DNA from: Streptomyces lomondensis | GTDB taxonomy: Bacteria > Actinomycetota > Actinomycetes > Streptomycetales > Streptomycetaceae | Reading direction: 5' to 3' | Assembly: GCF_014651035.1 (NCBI RefSeq) | Contig: NZ_BMWC01000004.1 | Location: 620,001-684,000 of the forward strand | DNA length: 64,000 nucleotides | Position numbers and translations under genes: made by a program | Notes under the pieces: generated by a model | What the model saw: the letters and a program-made list of their open reading frames with translations, nothing else | What the model was told of the DNA's origin: nothing | Databases searched by the model: none | Shown here: piece by piece, positions 43,828-52,313 of the stretch | Layout: each line of letters starts with the position of its first letter | How positions within the stretch are numbered: the stretch's first letter is position 1

Positions 43828-44736
43828 ATGAAGATGACCATCGACGATCTGCGGTTCTTCCAGGTCGTGGCGGCCAGCGAGACGCTCACGGCAGCGGCCC
43901 ACCGGCTCGGCTGCTCGTTGCCCGTCATCAGCAAGCGGTTGAAGGCGTTGGAGGAGCGCCTCGACGTCCGTCTCGCGCAGCGCGGCACACGCCGGCTGGT
44001 CCTGACATCGGAGGGCGCCCTCTACGCGAGCAGGCTCGACTCGATCCTCGACCAGCTCCGTGAACTGGAAGACCTCGTCACCGACGGCTCAAGGGAACTG
44101 CGGGGTTCTCTGGTCGTCCAGGCGACCCTCGGCCTCGGCCGCGCGCACGTGGCTCCGCTGCTGGCGGAGTTCGCCGGGGCGCATCCCGAGGTGCAGGTGC
44201 AGCTGAACACGTCGGCGCTTCCGCTGCGACCCCAGCAACGCGGGTTCGACGTGGCGGTTCACGTCGGCAGTCCGCCCGACTCCTCGCTGCGGATGCGCCG
44301 CCTGGTGGAGAACCGTCGCGTGCCGTGTGCCGCACCGTCGTACCTGGACCGGCGTGGCGCCCCGGCGCGGGTGGAGGATCTCGCGCGGCACGACTGCATC
44401 GTGCTGCGCGAGAACGAGAGCGACTACGCGCTGTGGCGGTTCGGAGATGCCGGCGATCCGTGTCATGTGCGGGTGCGCGGTTCGTTGTCGAGCAACGACG
44501 GCGACGTGGTGACGAACTGGGCCCTGGAGGGCCGTGGCGTGATCATGCGTTCCGAATGGCATGTGCGCCCGCACATCGAACGTGGTGAGCTCGTCCGCGT
44601 GCTCCCTCACGTGCCGACGCCCGCGGCCGACATCTATGCCCTGCTCGAGGACGACGGCCATGTCCCGCGCCGCGTGACCGAACTGATCGAGCATCTCGCG
44701 GCCCGCCTGCCCGGCCGCCTGGGGCGTTCCAGGTGA
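43828..44736 (+). CDS. LysR family transcriptional regulator
   Basis: A 302-aa LysR protein. The winged helix is IDDLRFFQVVAASETLTAAA followed by LPVISKRLKALEERLDVRL. The effector domain contains FDVAVHVGSPPDSSLRMRRL and CIVLRENESDYALWRFGD, close to the CrgA/DsdC-like group that takes small acids. ATG 43828 has a GGAACGGG site; a second ATG is two codons on. It precedes the hydroxyacid locus and, together with GntR, gives that locus two regulators. Confidence 0.88.
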   Translation: MKMTIDDLRFFQVVAASETLTAAAHRLGCSLPVISKRLKALEERLDVRLAQRGTRRLVLTSEGALYASRLDSILDQLRELEDLVTDGSRELRGSLVVQATLGLGRAHVAPLLAEFAGAHPEVQVQLNTSALPLRPQQRGFDVAVHVGSPPDSSLRMRRLVENRRVPCAAPSYLDRRGAPARVEDLARHDCIVLRENESDYALWRFGDAGDPCHVRVRGSLSSNDGDVVTNWALEGRGVIMRSEWHVRPHIERGELVRVLPHVPTPAADIYALLEDDGHVPRRVTELIEHLAARLPGRLGRSR

Positions 44737-44773
44737 CGACGCCACCTCCCTGAGGGCTTTCCCCAGCGGAAAA

Positions 44774-44826
44774 CCCACCTTGCCCGCTACGGCCTTGTAA
44801 CGGGCGTCGCCGCTGGTCAAGGTGGG
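44774..44826. promoter_or_regulatory. Nested hairpin after LysR gene
   Basis: Outer arms CCCACCTTG / CAAGGTGGG (9 bp, perfect) enclose inner arms GCCCGCTAC / GTAACGGGC (one mismatch) around GGCCTT. It begins 38 nt after the LysR stop, so it may be its terminator. It also lies in the leader of the small ORF and MFS gene and might act as a structured 5' leader. Confidence 0.45.
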
Positions 44827-44914
44827 CTCACCACCACGGAGGGCCGGGACGTCCCGGACAGGGCGCGCACCCCCGAGCCGGGTGTGTCGACCACGCGGGC
44901 TGAGGAGTGGATTC

Positions 44915-45091
44915 GTGCCGAAGACGTATCGCCTCGCGGCGATCCTGGGCGACAAGTTCGACTTCGCCAGTGCCGACTACTGGCTGAAGCACGGCACGAT
45001 GCTGCCCGCCAACTGGCGAGACGTGCTCGGACCGGAATGCCGGATCGGGGCCACCGACGATCCGAGCCTCGTCGTCGACGTCGGCCGGTGA
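44915..45091 (+). CDS. Small protein of unknown function
   Basis: A 58-aa candidate with a GTG start and a good GAGGAG ribosome site 8 nt upstream. The sequence begins PKTYRLAAILGDKFDFASAD and ends CRIGATDDPSLVVDVGR. There is no signal peptide or membrane segment and I recognise no family. The amino-acid composition is normal. It sits 128 bp ahead of the MFS gene in the same direction. It could be real or the remnant of a longer enzyme. Confidence 0.45.
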   Translation: MPKTYRLAAILGDKFDFASADYWLKHGTMLPANWRDVLGPECRIGATDDPSLVVDVGR

Positions 45092-45219
45092 TCTGTCCGA
45101 GAGCCGCACGGAGTTGCCCCAGCCGCCCCGGGTGCGAGGGTCCTCGGCTCTCATCTGCCCGCACCAAGAATCGGATCCAGCAGCCGCCCGTACGGTGGCG
45201 GCGCGAAGGGACGACCCGC

Positions 45220-46494
45220 ATGACGACGATGTCGGCAGGGCAGCGCTCACGGACCCGGCGCATCACGTTCCTGGTCGCTCTCGCGGTCTTCGCACAGGAG
45301 TCGACCTGGAACTTCTACGAATCCCAGGTTCCCCCGCTGCTGCGGGAGCACCTCGGCAGTGCGGGCCTGGTCGGCCTGTTGATGGGCATGGACAACCTGC
45401 TCGGCATCTTCATCCAGCCGTGGATCGGCAACCGGTCGGACCGCACCAGGACCTCCTGGGGACGGCGCATGCCGTACCTGGTGGTCGGGATGCCGCTCGC
45501 CGCAGCACTGTTCGTCGTCATCCCGCACGCCGCGGCGTCACTGCCGTTCCTGATCGCGACCATGTTCGCCTACGCGCTGGTGGCCAACACCTTCAAACCG
45601 ATCGCCGAAGCACTCGTCCCGGACTTCATCGCGCCCGAGCGACGCAGCCGTGCCAACGCCGCAGTCAAGATCGCCTCGAGTCTGACCGCCATCGTCGCCG
45701 CGGTCATCAGCATCTTCCTGGTCGACGACCATCCGAGTCTCGCGTTCGCGATCCCCGCGATCATCATGCTCTTCTCCGTCGGGGTGCTCGCGGCCACCGT
45801 GCGCGACAACCGGTCCCCGGCCTACCGGGCCGCGGTGGCGGAAGGCCGCGAGGAGCAGGGTGCCGAGAGCAGGGGGCCACGGGTCCGGGACACCTGGGTC
45901 GAGATCCTCAAGGACACCGACCGCAGCCGCCTCCTGCTCCTCGTGGCGATCTTTCTCTTCGGCGGCGCGTGGGCCGCGTCCCGGTCCCTGATCACGCTGT
46001 ACGGGATGGAAACCCTCGACATGTCACGGGGAGCCGCCGGCGGTCTCACCCTGCCCAGCGGTATCGCCTTCATCCTGGCGGCCTACCCGGCAGCGGTGCT
46101 CGCCGAGCGCTACGGACGGCTCCGGGTCATGACGGTGGGCATGTCCGTCTTCGCCGCCGCGATGGTGCTGGGGACGCTCGTCCGGACCTCGACCGGCGCC
46201 ACGGTGGCCCTGTGCATCGCTGCGGCCGGAGCGACCTGCTTCCTCGTCAACGCGGTGGTCGTCCTGTGGAACCTCGCCCCGTCCGCCCGGGTCTTCGGGA
46301 CCTACGCCGGCATGTACACCGTCGGCTGGGCCGGCGGCGGCTTCCTGGGCCCAGCAGCGGTGGGCGCGATGGTCGACGTCACCGGCTGGCCCCTGATGCT
46401 CCTCGACATCGCCCTCGTCGCCTCGCTGTCGATCATCGTCGTCGTCAGGATCAGCGCCCTCCAACGCCGAACCATCCCCGTCACCACCCAGTAG
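45220..46494 (+). CDS. MFS transporter
   Basis: A 424-aa, 12-segment transporter. It opens with FLVALAVFAQESTWNFYESQ and has a loop 2-3 motif GNRSDRTRTSWGRRMPYLVV, reminiscent of sugar/glycoside- and melibiose-type carriers and SLC45-like proteins. ATG 45220 has an AAGGGA site. It starts the hydroxyacid/AtuA run (18 bp to the next gene) and probably imports the pathway substrate. Confidence 0.85.
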   Translation: MTTMSAGQRSRTRRITFLVALAVFAQESTWNFYESQVPPLLREHLGSAGLVGLLMGMDNLLGIFIQPWIGNRSDRTRTSWGRRMPYLVVGMPLAAALFVVIPHAAASLPFLIATMFAYALVANTFKPIAEALVPDFIAPERRSRANAAVKIASSLTAIVAAVISIFLVDDHPSLAFAIPAIIMLFSVGVLAATVRDNRSPAYRAAVAEGREEQGAESRGPRVRDTWVEILKDTDRSRLLLLVAIFLFGGAWAASRSLITLYGMETLDMSRGAAGGLTLPSGIAFILAAYPAAVLAERYGRLRVMTVGMSVFAAAMVLGTLVRTSTGATVALCIAAAGATCFLVNAVVVLWNLAPSARVFGTYAGMYTVGWAGGGFLGPAAVGAMVDVTGWPLMLLDIALVASLSIIVVVRISALQRRTIPVTTQ

Positions 46495-46512
46495 CGACGA
46501 GATGAGAAACAC

Positions 46513-47499
46513 GTGTCCCGCATCCTGATCACCACCGACTACCTCCATCCCGGCGACGAGGCCGACGAGTACCTTCGCAGGCACGGCCACACGACGGTCC
46601 ACGCACCGCTGGTCGGCCGCCGCGACCCGGAGCACCTCGTGGCCGCCCTCGACGGGATCGACGCCGCGCTCGTCGGGAACGAGCCCATGACCGCCGAGGT
46701 GCTGTCCCGAGCGCGCCGCCTGCGCGTCATCGTGCGCACCGGCGTGGGCTACGACTCCATCGACATCGCCGCCGCGGGAAAGCTCGGCATCACGGTGAGC
46801 AATCTGCCGGGGATCAACGCCAACGCCGTGGCCGAGTACACCATCGGTCTGCTGCTGGCCGCGGCACGGGGACTGGTGCACAGCGCGAGGGGAGTCGAGG
46901 CCGGCGCCTGGCCCAGGCAGGACGGTCGTGAACTGCGCGGGTCGACGCTCGGTCTGCTCGGATACGGGGCGGCCGCGCGCGCCGTCGTGCCTCTGGCTCA
47001 GGCATTCGGCATGCGCGTGCTCTGCACGACCGGTGTGCCAGAGAACCTGCGTACCGATCCGTCGGTGCGGTTCGTCGAGCTGCCCGAACTGCTGGACACC
47101 GCCGACTACTTCTCGGTGCACACCGCGCTCACGCCACGGACGCGAGGTCTCCTGGGTGCTGCTGCCTTCCGCCGGATGAAACCGACCGCGGTCCTGGTCA
47201 ACACCGCGCGGGGAGCGATCGTCGACGATCGGGCCCTGGTCGATGCCGTCCGCGAGGGACAGATCGCCGGAGCGGCTCTCGACGTGGTGAGCGACGAACC
47301 GCTCGCCGCCGACAGTCCGTTGCGGAACGTGGACGGGATCGTCGTCTACTCCCACCTCGCGGGGCAGACCGCCGAAGCCCGGGCCGCCACCGGCCGCGAG
47401 GGCGCGGCGGAGCTGGTGGCCGCCCTCGGGGGACACCCGCGGTTCCTCGTGAACGCTCACCTGCTGCCGGAGACCCGCACCGGCGAGAGATCCGGCTGA
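46513..47499 (+). CDS. D-2-hydroxyacid dehydrogenase family protein
   Basis: A 328-aa NAD-dependent dehydrogenase of the phosphoglycerate-dehydrogenase/CtBP type. It has the nucleotide fold LGLLGYGAAARAVV, and catalytic Arg233 (NTARGAIVDD), Glu262 (DEPLA) and His281 (YSHLAGQT). The GxGxxG motif has Ala at its last glycine position (GYGAAA). It oxidises a 2-hydroxy acid or reduces a 2-oxo acid. GTG start. It lies in one run with an AtuA-like protein and DUF4387. Confidence 0.88.
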   Translation: MSRILITTDYLHPGDEADEYLRRHGHTTVHAPLVGRRDPEHLVAALDGIDAALVGNEPMTAEVLSRARRLRVIVRTGVGYDSIDIAAAGKLGITVSNLPGINANAVAEYTIGLLLAAARGLVHSARGVEAGAWPRQDGRELRGSTLGLLGYGAAARAVVPLAQAFGMRVLCTTGVPENLRTDPSVRFVELPELLDTADYFSVHTALTPRTRGLLGAAAFRRMKPTAVLVNTARGAIVDDRALVDAVREGQIAGAALDVVSDEPLAADSPLRNVDGIVVYSHLAGQTAEARAATGREGAAELVAALGGHPRFLVNAHLLPETRTGERSG

Positions 47500-47542
47500 C
47501 ACCTGCCCGCCTGCTGCCCCCACCGATCAGGAAGAAGAAACC

Positions 47543-48943
47543 ATGCACAAGGAATTGGACGACAAGGAACCGGTCGGCTCCGTCAAGGTCATGGCGCCGA
47601 CAGGCATGCTCGGAGCCGGATTTCCCGAGGCCACGATCGACCGCGGCCTCGAACTGGGTGCCGATGTGATCTCCGTCGACGGTGGGAGCACCGACTCCGG
47701 CCCCTACTACCTCGGTTCGTCGCAGCCCAAGACCACGCGTGCGGCGGTCGCCCGCGACCTGCGTGTGCTGCTGAGGGCCGCGGCACGTGCCAACATCCCG
47801 CTGATCGTGGGTTCGTGCGGCACCAGCGGCACCGACGACGGTGTCGACTGGGTCGCCGGCATCGTCACCGAGATCCTGGCGGACGAGGGACTGGACCTGC
47901 GGGTCGCGCGGATCTACAGCGAGCAGGACGCCAACGCACTCAAGGAGCGCCTGGAGTCCGGCCACATCCACCCGTTGCCTCCCCACGGAGACCTGGAGCC
48001 CGAGACGCTCGAGAGCTGCACCCACATCGTGGGCATGATGGGGCATGAGCCGATCGTCGCCGCGCTCGAAGCCGGCGCCCAGGTCGTGCTGGCGGGCCGC
48101 GCCACCGACACGGCCGTCGCGGCCGCCTACGCCCTCATGAAGGGCATGCCGGCCGGACCGACGTGGCACGCCGCCAAGATCGTGGAATGCGGCGGCCAGT
48201 GCACCAGCAACCCGCGTGCCGGTGGGGTGCTGGCCACCATCGACGCCGGCGGCTTCACCATCGAGCCGCTCGACCCGGCCGTGGCCTGCACACCGATCCT
48301 GGTCGCCGCCCACATGCTCTACGAGACCGTGAACCCCTTCCGGATGCGTGAACCCGACGGCACTCTGGACGTCGGAGAAGCCACCTACGCGGCACTCGAC
48401 GACCGCACGGTGCGCGTCGAGGGCTCGCGGTTCCACGTCGCCGACCAGCACACCGTCAAGCTGGAGGGCGCGAGGATCACCGGGTACGAGACGATGTCGT
48501 TCAGCGCCATCCGAGATCCTCACATCCTCGCGCACATCGAGGACTGGGCCCGCCTGCTGCGCCTGATGATCAGCCAGCGGGTGGAGCAGACACTCGGCCT
48601 CCGCGAGGACGAGTACGCCTTCGACATACGCCTGTACGGCTACAACGCGGTACTGAAGGACCGCGACCCGGCCCAGGGCCCGCCCCGTGAGGTGGGAGTC
48701 ATGCTGCTCGTCGAAGCGCCGGACCAGGAGACGGCCACAGCCGTGGCGAAGGTCGCCAACCCGTTGATGCTGCATCTGCCGACAGCCGACATGAACTACC
48801 TGCCCAGCCTCGCCTTCGCGACCTCCCCGGCCGAGGTCGAGCGCGGGCCCGCGTACGAGTTCGTACTGCATCACGTCGTCGACAGCGTCACTCCCACCGA
48901 CATGTTCCGTATCGAGATCGAGGAGACCGTGCACCATGGCTGA
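47543..48943 (+). CDS. Acyclic terpene utilisation AtuA-like protein (DUF1446)
   Basis: A 466-aa protein of the DUF1446/AtuA family. It has conserved glycine-rich segments (MAPTGMLGAGFPEATIDRGL, VISVDGGSTDSGPYYLG, IVGSCGTSGTDDGVDW), the AGRATDTAV loop and KIVECGGQCTSNPRAGGVLA. The family is named after the Pseudomonas acyclic-terpene locus, but its chemistry is not established. The stop overlaps the DUF4387 start by 8 nt (ATGGCTGA), so the two are made in a fixed ratio and probably form a complex. Confidence 0.85.
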   Translation: MHKELDDKEPVGSVKVMAPTGMLGAGFPEATIDRGLELGADVISVDGGSTDSGPYYLGSSQPKTTRAAVARDLRVLLRAAARANIPLIVGSCGTSGTDDGVDWVAGIVTEILADEGLDLRVARIYSEQDANALKERLESGHIHPLPPHGDLEPETLESCTHIVGMMGHEPIVAALEAGAQVVLAGRATDTAVAAAYALMKGMPAGPTWHAAKIVECGGQCTSNPRAGGVLATIDAGGFTIEPLDPAVACTPILVAAHMLYETVNPFRMREPDGTLDVGEATYAALDDRTVRVEGSRFHVADQHTVKLEGARITGYETMSFSAIRDPHILAHIEDWARLLRLMISQRVEQTLGLREDEYAFDIRLYGYNAVLKDRDPAQGPPREVGVMLLVEAPDQETATAVAKVANPLMLHLPTADMNYLPSLAFATSPAEVERGPAYEFVLHHVVDSVTPTDMFRIEIEETVHHG

Positions 48944-49268
48944 GACGGGCCCTACCACCCTCGGGGACCTGGCATTCGAGGTCCGCTCCAAGAACGCCGG
49001 GCCGTTCTGGATCACGATGGAGCTGTTCATGCGCGATGCCGAGGGCTACGGCATCGCGGCCGACGCCGCGTTCCTCAACGAGCGCACCGTCGCCGAGCTC
49101 TACGGAGTCGACGAGACCCGGATACAGATGTTCCGCATTCCGTCGCTGAACGTCGTGAAGATCTCCTTCCCGCGTCCCGTCGGCCAAGGTTCGCTCCGCG
49201 ACCGTGACATCCACTCCGGGCAGCAGCATGTGCCCTTGGCGATGCTGCCCGTACCCACAGCCTGTTGA
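48936..49268 (+). CDS. DUF4387 family protein
   Basis: A 110-aa protein matching DUF4387 (LGDLAFEVRSKNAGPFWITM, FLNERTVAELYGVDETRIQM, VVKISFPRPVGQGSLRDRDI and HSGQQHVPL). It regularly pairs with DUF1446 proteins and looks like the small subunit. The role is unknown. It is translationally coupled to the preceding gene by an 8-nt overlap. Confidence 0.85.
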   Translation: MAETGPTTLGDLAFEVRSKNAGPFWITMELFMRDAEGYGIAADAAFLNERTVAELYGVDETRIQMFRIPSLNVVKISFPRPVGQGSLRDRDIHSGQQHVPLAMLPVPTAC

Positions 49269-49282
49269 CGACCTGAGTTAAC

Positions 49283-49299
49283 GGCGATAAGTTAACGCC
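49283..49299. promoter_or_regulatory. Probable TetR operator
   Basis: A 17-bp near-palindrome, GGCG-ATAA-G-TTAA-CGCC, with one mismatched pair between its two 8-bp arms. It sits 24 bp before the hotdog thioesterase gene whose downstream partner encodes a TetR regulator. The motif GTTAAC also occurs 14 bp upstream. Confidence 0.55.
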
Positions 49300-49322
49300 A
49301 CTAATCTGGACGGGAGTCGCCG

Positions 49323-49727
49323 GTGCTCACACGTGAAACCGAGGACGTCTACGCGCTCGCGCCGTATGCCAAGACGCTCGGAGTCGTATTCGAGGAGATG
49401 ACGAAGGCCGGCGTTCGAGGCAGGTTGGCGCACGATCTCTCGCTGTCCACGGTGGGCGGCGGCCTCCACGGAGGGGCTTTGATGGGGCTCGCCGATGTGT
49501 GTGCTGCCGTGTGCGCCGCCCTCAACGGTCCAGTCGGCGCTGCACCGGCCACTGTCGAATCGAGCACCCATTTCCTCCGGCCGGCACGCACAGGCGTCGT
49601 AGCGACGGCGCGTCCCTTGCGCTTGGGGCGCAATAACGTCATCGAGGTCGACGTCCATGACGACCAGGGCGAACTGTGCGTCCGGGTGACCCAGGTGGTC
49701 ACGACCATCAAGCCGAAGGAATCCTGA
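49323..49727 (+). CDS. PaaI-type hotdog thioesterase
   Basis: A 134-aa hotdog protein. It has the active-site helix GGGLHGGALMGLADVCAAVC (HGG motif plus central Asp) and the strand LRPARTGVVATARPLRLGRN. It hydrolyses acyl- or aryl-CoA thioesters. GTG start. It is followed 16 bp later by a TetR gene and probably controlled by it. Confidence 0.88.
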   Translation: MLTRETEDVYALAPYAKTLGVVFEEMTKAGVRGRLAHDLSLSTVGGGLHGGALMGLADVCAAVCAALNGPVGAAPATVESSTHFLRPARTGVVATARPLRLGRNNVIEVDVHDDQGELCVRVTQVVTTIKPKES

Positions 49728-49743
49728 TGCGTCGTCGAGATCT

Positions 49744-50388
49744 GTGACCGGCTCCAGAGTTCGTGCCGCCAAGGGCCAGGGTGGTCTCCTCCGGAACCAG
49801 CTGCTCGACATTGCCGGCCGGCTGCTCGAAAGCGGTGGCGCGGACGCTCTCACGATCCGGGCGGTGGCAACGAGCGCGGGAGTCAGCCCGCCGGCCGTCT
49901 ATCTCCACTTCGCGTCGAAGAGGGAACTCGTACATGCCACGTGCCTGCGTGTGTGGGATTCACTGTTCGCCGAGTTGGAAGCAGTCTCCCGGGCGGTTCC
50001 TGATCCCGTGACGGCGCTGTATGAGACCTGCGTCGCCTATATCGCATTCGGACTTCGTCACCCTTCCCAGTACCGCTTGGTGATGGCCGGCGAGGCCACC
50101 GAGGCCAGCCGCCGGAACGAAGACGCGTGCTTCCGCTATTTCCGGGACAAGGTCACAGCCTGCCTTGACGCGGGGGTGCCGATCGAAAGCAAGACCGAAA
50201 CAGCCAGACTGCTGTGCGCCGGCGTGCACGGGGCGGTCTCTCTTCTGATCCACCAAGAGCATGACGCATGGCCACCGGACACCGATCAGTACGTCAGACG
50301 GGCGGCGTCCGCGGCCGTCCACGGCGCTCTGCTCACTGCCTCCGGCGCGACCAGGCCCTCGATGGCTGGTGTCACGCGGTCGGGCTGA
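49744..50388 (+). CDS. TetR family transcriptional regulator
   Basis: A 214-aa repressor. The helix-turn-helix is LTIRAVATSAGVSPPAVYLHFASKRELV (broken by the turn at AGVS) and the C-terminal domain of about 140 residues resembles TetR_C_33-type ligand domains. GTG start, 16 bp after the thioesterase gene. The inverted repeat at 49283 is the likely operator for the pair. Confidence 0.9.
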   Translation: MTGSRVRAAKGQGGLLRNQLLDIAGRLLESGGADALTIRAVATSAGVSPPAVYLHFASKRELVHATCLRVWDSLFAELEAVSRAVPDPVTALYETCVAYIAFGLRHPSQYRLVMAGEATEASRRNEDACFRYFRDKVTACLDAGVPIESKTETARLLCAGVHGAVSLLIHQEHDAWPPDTDQYVRRAASAAVHGALLTASGATRPSMAGVTRSG

Positions 50389-50411
50389 CCCCCGTCCGGG
50401 AACCACGTCGA

Positions 50412-50789
50412 TCACCGCCCGGCCGTGGCGGCCGGGGAAGCCGGGGCAGGGCCTCGCTCAGGGATGGCCCCTCTGGAGGGCGGAGCCTGGCTGGCGGGGG
50501 AAGCCGGCGCCGGAGACGTGGGCGGGTTCACCGAATGTGGGGGAGTGCCGGCCGGACGGGCCGGGCTGTCCGACGTGCTGTTCGTGACGGCGAACAATGC
50601 GCAGGCAGCAGCCGCGGCCAGACCCAACAGCACAAGGGCGGTGCGGCGAAGGGGAAGGGACCACCGACTGGGCGCAGCGGGAAGGAGGGCAGGCCGCAGC
50701 TGTCCCGAATCGACGGTGTCGGCCCGGGCGGCGAGAGCCTCGCGCAGCCGCTGCTCGATCGCCTCGTGGTGGGTCCGGCTGCGGCTCAT
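50412..50789 (-). CDS. Small membrane protein, probable sigma-factor partner
   Basis: A 125-aa protein. A cytosolic N-terminus of about 45 residues (HHEAIEQRLREALAARADTV) is followed by one hydrophobic segment (TALVLLGLAAAAACALFAVT) and a Pro/Ser-rich extracytoplasmic tail. It lies directly downstream of an ECF sigma gene in the same direction, the usual position for an anti-sigma factor. It lacks a ZAS HxxxCxxC zinc motif. An anti-sigma role is therefore inference. Confidence 0.65.
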   Translation of the reverse strand: MSRSRTHHEAIEQRLREALAARADTVDSGQLRPALLPAAPSRWSLPLRRTALVLLGLAAAAACALFAVTNSTSDSPARPAGTPPHSVNPPTSPAPASPASQAPPSRGAIPERGPAPASPAATAGR

Positions 50790-50853
50790 CGCCCGTTCTC
50801 CGCGAGGTGCCGGCAGCGGTATGGACGAGAGCGCGGCTGAGAGGGGTGGCCGG

Positions 50854-51519
50854 TCATCGGGGTATCTCCTCCAGTTGTCTGCCGAGAGCGTCCAGGGCCC
50901 GGCTGACGGTGGACTTGACCGTCCCGCGGGAGACGCCGAGGGTGTCGGCGATCTGTGCTTCGGTGAGGTCGGACCAGTAGCGCAGCACCAAGACCTCGCG
51001 CTGCCGACGTGTGAGACGCCGCAACGCGTCGATCACTTCCTGATGCGTCTCGGCGAGGAGCACGCTCTGGTCGGCGGACGGGAACTGGCCTTCCCGCTCG
51101 GGGACGTAGGCGCGAGCCGTACGGCGTCGGCGCAGAACGGAGCGAGCCGCGTTGACCACGCAGGTTCGCAGGTACGCCTCGGAGTCGTCCAGGCCGGCGA
51201 GCCGCCGGCCGTGGCGGCGCAGGAGCGCGGTGAAGGCGTCCTGTACGACGTCCTCCGCCGTGGGAAGGTCGTCCACCAGAAGCAGTGCCAGCCGCACCAG
51301 CGCCAGCCGACGGTGGTGGTAGAGCTCGCTGAAGCTGTGGTCGTCCCCGGCTGCGGCCGTGCCGGTGGGCAGCGTCTTGAACTGCCCCTCACCGCCGTCC
51401 TTCTGACTGGTCAGTGAAAGCAGAGTGAGTCCGCCGCCGAACAAGGGGCGTCCCAGCCTGCGCATGCTCCGCCACCAGGTGACCGACGGTGCGGCGGTGG
51501 GGATCGTCGCTGTTCTCAC
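50854..51519 (-). CDS. ECF sigma factor, SigE family
   Basis: A 221-aa extracytoplasmic-function sigma factor. Region 2 is FSELYHHRRLALVRLALLLV plus DDLPTAEDVVQDAFTALLRR, and region 4 is LTRRQREVLVLRYWSDLTEA plus IADTLGVSRGTVKSTVSRAL. The GTG at 51519 has an excellent AGGAGA ribosome site 5 nt upstream; an internal ATG (51465) is possible. An N-terminal extension of about 70 residues precedes region 2. Downstream is a one-TM protein and upstream a secreted repeat protein, perhaps its target. Confidence 0.88.
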   Translation of the reverse strand: MRTATIPTAAPSVTWWRSMRRLGRPLFGGGLTLLSLTSQKDGGEGQFKTLPTGTAAAGDDHSFSELYHHRRLALVRLALLLVDDLPTAEDVVQDAFTALLRRHGRRLAGLDDSEAYLRTCVVNAARSVLRRRRTARAYVPEREGQFPSADQSVLLAETHQEVIDALRRLTRRQREVLVLRYWSDLTEAQIADTLGVSRGTVKSTVSRALDALGRQLEEIPR

Positions 51520-51666
51520 GTGTCTCCTGGACGTCGCGGTACCGGTCTGTCCACCCGGACCCCGGGTGGACAGACCGTGCTGCCGGCCCCGAGCCGGGCA
51601 GCGTGCCATCACGTGGTGGCGCCGAACGACCTACGGCCGGTCAGCGAGCCAGAACGCCGGAGGGCC

Positions 51667-52032
51667 TCACTGGGCCGGAGCCGCGAACTTCACCGGCTGG
51701 GCGGGCTTGGCGTCCTCCGGGACGTCCGTCTCGGACCCGGGCACATAGGGCTGGGCGGGCTTCGCGTCCTCCGGGACGTCCGTCTCCGAGACCGAGGCGG
51801 GCGTCTCGGACCCGGGCACGTAGGGCTTGGCGTGTTTCCCGGTGGACGTGGACGTCACGGGAGAGGCCGCGCGAGCCTTCTCGGCCTCGGTGGGAGCATC
51901 CGCCGTGGCGCTGTCGGCGTGGGCCGTGAAGGCTCCACCGAGGGCCAGCGCGGCGCCCACAACTGAGACGCCCAGCGCGGCGCGAACCCGGCCCGGGCGG
52001 GAGCTGCGGACAGCGGCGTGACGTACTGACAT
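51667..52032 (-). CDS. Secreted small protein with tandem repeats
   Basis: A 121-aa exported protein. A twin-basic signal peptide (RSSRPGRVRAALGVSVVGAA, ending AFTAHA) is followed by a mature chain of about 85 residues. The C-terminal half repeats the unit KP-Y-V-P-G-S-E-T and D-V-P-E-D-A-K-P-A-Q-P two to three times. There is no LPXTG or transmembrane anchor. It lies next to an ECF sigma gene. The function is unknown; the repeats suggest a wall-interacting, disordered tail. Confidence 0.72.
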   Translation of the reverse strand: MSVRHAAVRSSRPGRVRAALGVSVVGAALALGGAFTAHADSATADAPTEAEKARAASPVTSTSTGKHAKPYVPGSETPASVSETDVPEDAKPAQPYVPGSETDVPEDAKPAQPVKFAAPAQ

Positions 52033-52313
52033 GTTCGGTCCTCGAATCGTCGGTCGTGGTCTGCTGGGCTGACCGTCCGTCATGGGTGGCTTCCATGCGG
52101 GGCCCCTTGCTGGAGGCGCATCCACTCCGACAGACGTCCGAAGGTCCTGGAGGTTGCTGGTCGAGCGACACAGGTACGTGCGAAATTCAGTGATCTGCGT
52201 CACTGAGAACCGGGGGGAGTCGCCGGGCTGGGTTCCGGGTGAACTTCCGGACGGCAGCGACCGTTGTACCGGACGCAGCGCATCGCACACACGACGAAAC
52301 GAGGGGGTTTGCG
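52033..52313. other. Divergent intergenic region
   Basis: About 280 bases between the secreted repeat protein and the GNAT gene, which point away from each other. It holds both promoters; no strong palindrome was recognised. Confidence 0.4.

Noticed and set aside
44737..44830. Minus-strand frame with KAVAGKVGFPLGKALREV
   Set aside because: It looks protein-like over a few dozen residues but overlaps the nested hairpin, has no clear start, and continues into the antisense of LysR; probably coincidence of the inverted repeats.
50412..50789. Calling the small membrane protein a classical zinc anti-sigma factor
   Set aside because: The HxxxCxxC motif is absent, so only position supports the role; recorded as a possible partner.
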